From Candidatus Glassiibacteriota bacterium (GTDB lineage Bacteria; Gemmatimonadota; Glassbacteria; GWA2-58-10), in contig JAFGTO010000568.1 in NCBI GenBank assembly GCA_016934095.1, positions 1 through 5,735 on the forward strand: a stretch of 5,735 nt of DNA, in the 5' to 3' direction. This document shows positions 5,610 to 5,735 of this stretch, piece after piece. Within the stretch, counting starts at the first letter, position 1. Every line of letters starts with the position of its first letter. The notes beneath the pieces are model-generated. The model searched no databases. It saw only the letters and a list, made by a program, of their open reading frames with translations, and was not told where the DNA came from. A program made the position numbers and the translations under genes.

Positions 5610-5735
5610 ATGAAAATGTTTTTCTCTGCTTTGGGCAGCGCAGGTAAGCTTTTTAATCGAAAAGAATTCCTCGCGGCTTGCCGCGGGGTCACCGTATTTA
5701 GTTTTGCAGTTAGAAATTCCGGTGGCACAAAGTGC
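5610..5735 (+). CDS. Possible 5' end of a gene running off the window
   Basis: An ATG at 5610 opens a frame of 42 codons without a stop up to the last base of the window. A GGGG run (5599-5602) lies seven bases upstream and could serve as a ribosome binding site. The peptide starts MKMFFSALGS and contains NRKEFLAACRGVTVFSFAV (residues 16-34). That stretch loosely recalls a Tat-type signal (basic residue pair, FL, then a hydrophobic run), but the twin arginine is RK and the hydrophobic run is short. By hand count 19 of 42 codons end in G or C, fewer than the genes to the left appear to have, which argues against coding or for a different origin. A GC-rich hairpin at 5669-5688 lies inside it. 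The frame is too short to assign any function. Confidence 0.25.
   Translation, partial: MKMFFSALGSAGKLFNRKEFLAACRGVTVFSFAVRNSGGTKC
5669..5688 (-). terminator. Hairpin, possible - strand terminator of a gene outside the window
   Basis: CCTCGCGG (5669-5676) pairs with CCGCGGGG (5681-5688) around a CTTG loop, eight pairs with one G-T. Read on the - strand it is followed by AATTCTTTTC, an interrupted T-rich stretch, so it could end transcription of a gene lying to the right before the coiled-coil gene's own promoter. The T-rich stretch is imperfect, and the reading frame open on the + strand over this site is a competing explanation. Confidence 0.3.

Noticed and set aside
5495..5728. A 77-codon - strand frame from GTG 5728 to a stop two bases before the coiled-coil gene's upstream edge
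   Set aside because: It runs through two GC-rich hairpins and the candidate promoter, is rich in Arg, Pro and Leu without domain features, has no clear ribosome binding site in view, and competes with an open + strand frame.
1..5735. Search for CRISPR arrays, tRNA genes, insertion sequences and defence-system genes
   Set aside because: No regularly spaced direct repeats, no tRNA-like cloverleaf arms with a TTCGA-type loop that I could support, and no transposase, nuclease or helicase motifs in any good reading frame.

Overview
The window is chromosomal-looking DNA from a diderm (Gram-negative-type) bacterium. It is GC-rich for about the first 4.3 kb and visibly poorer in GC after that. The diderm inference rests on a family 9 glycosyltransferase of the lipopolysaccharide heptosyltransferase type. 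The long coiled-coil protein at the right has a C-terminal block that I associate from memory with Bacteroidetes/Chlorobi-type genomes, so an FCB-group or related uncultivated lineage is a guess. There is no rRNA, tRNA, transposase, phage gene or CRISPR array to place it better.

Layout. A + strand glycosyltransferase (147-1199, TTG start) converges on a - strand pair read 2477 to 1211: a TerC-family membrane protein and a UPF0316 (DUF5698/DUF2179) membrane protein whose reading frames overlap by 17 bases. Only 11 bases separate the stop codons of the glycosyltransferase and UPF0316. A 209-base divergent spacer (2478-2686) separates TerC from a + strand AspT/YidE/YbjL-type antiporter with two central RCK_C (TrkA_C) domains (2687-4282). 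A 259-base spacer (4283-4541) follows and carries a very long near-perfect hairpin. Next is a - strand gene (5492-4542) for a protein with one membrane anchor and a long coiled coil. The last 240 bases are AT-richer and hold two GC-rich hairpins, a possible promoter for the coiled-coil gene, and a reading frame on the + strand that stays open to the window edge and may be the start of another gene.

How the genes relate. Only TerC and UPF0316 form an evident operon. Both are membrane proteins; TerC relatives export metal ions, mainly manganese, while UPF0316 is uncharacterised. The antiporter is divergent from them and could share a control region, but no common regulator is visible. The glycosyltransferase points to cell-surface glycan synthesis, and the coiled-coil protein is probably an envelope or membrane-tethered structural or adaptor protein. 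I see no strong evidence for a new multi-gene system. The points most worth checking are the 53-base hairpin, the uncharacterised C-terminal domain of the coiled-coil protein, and the TerC-UPF0316 coupling.
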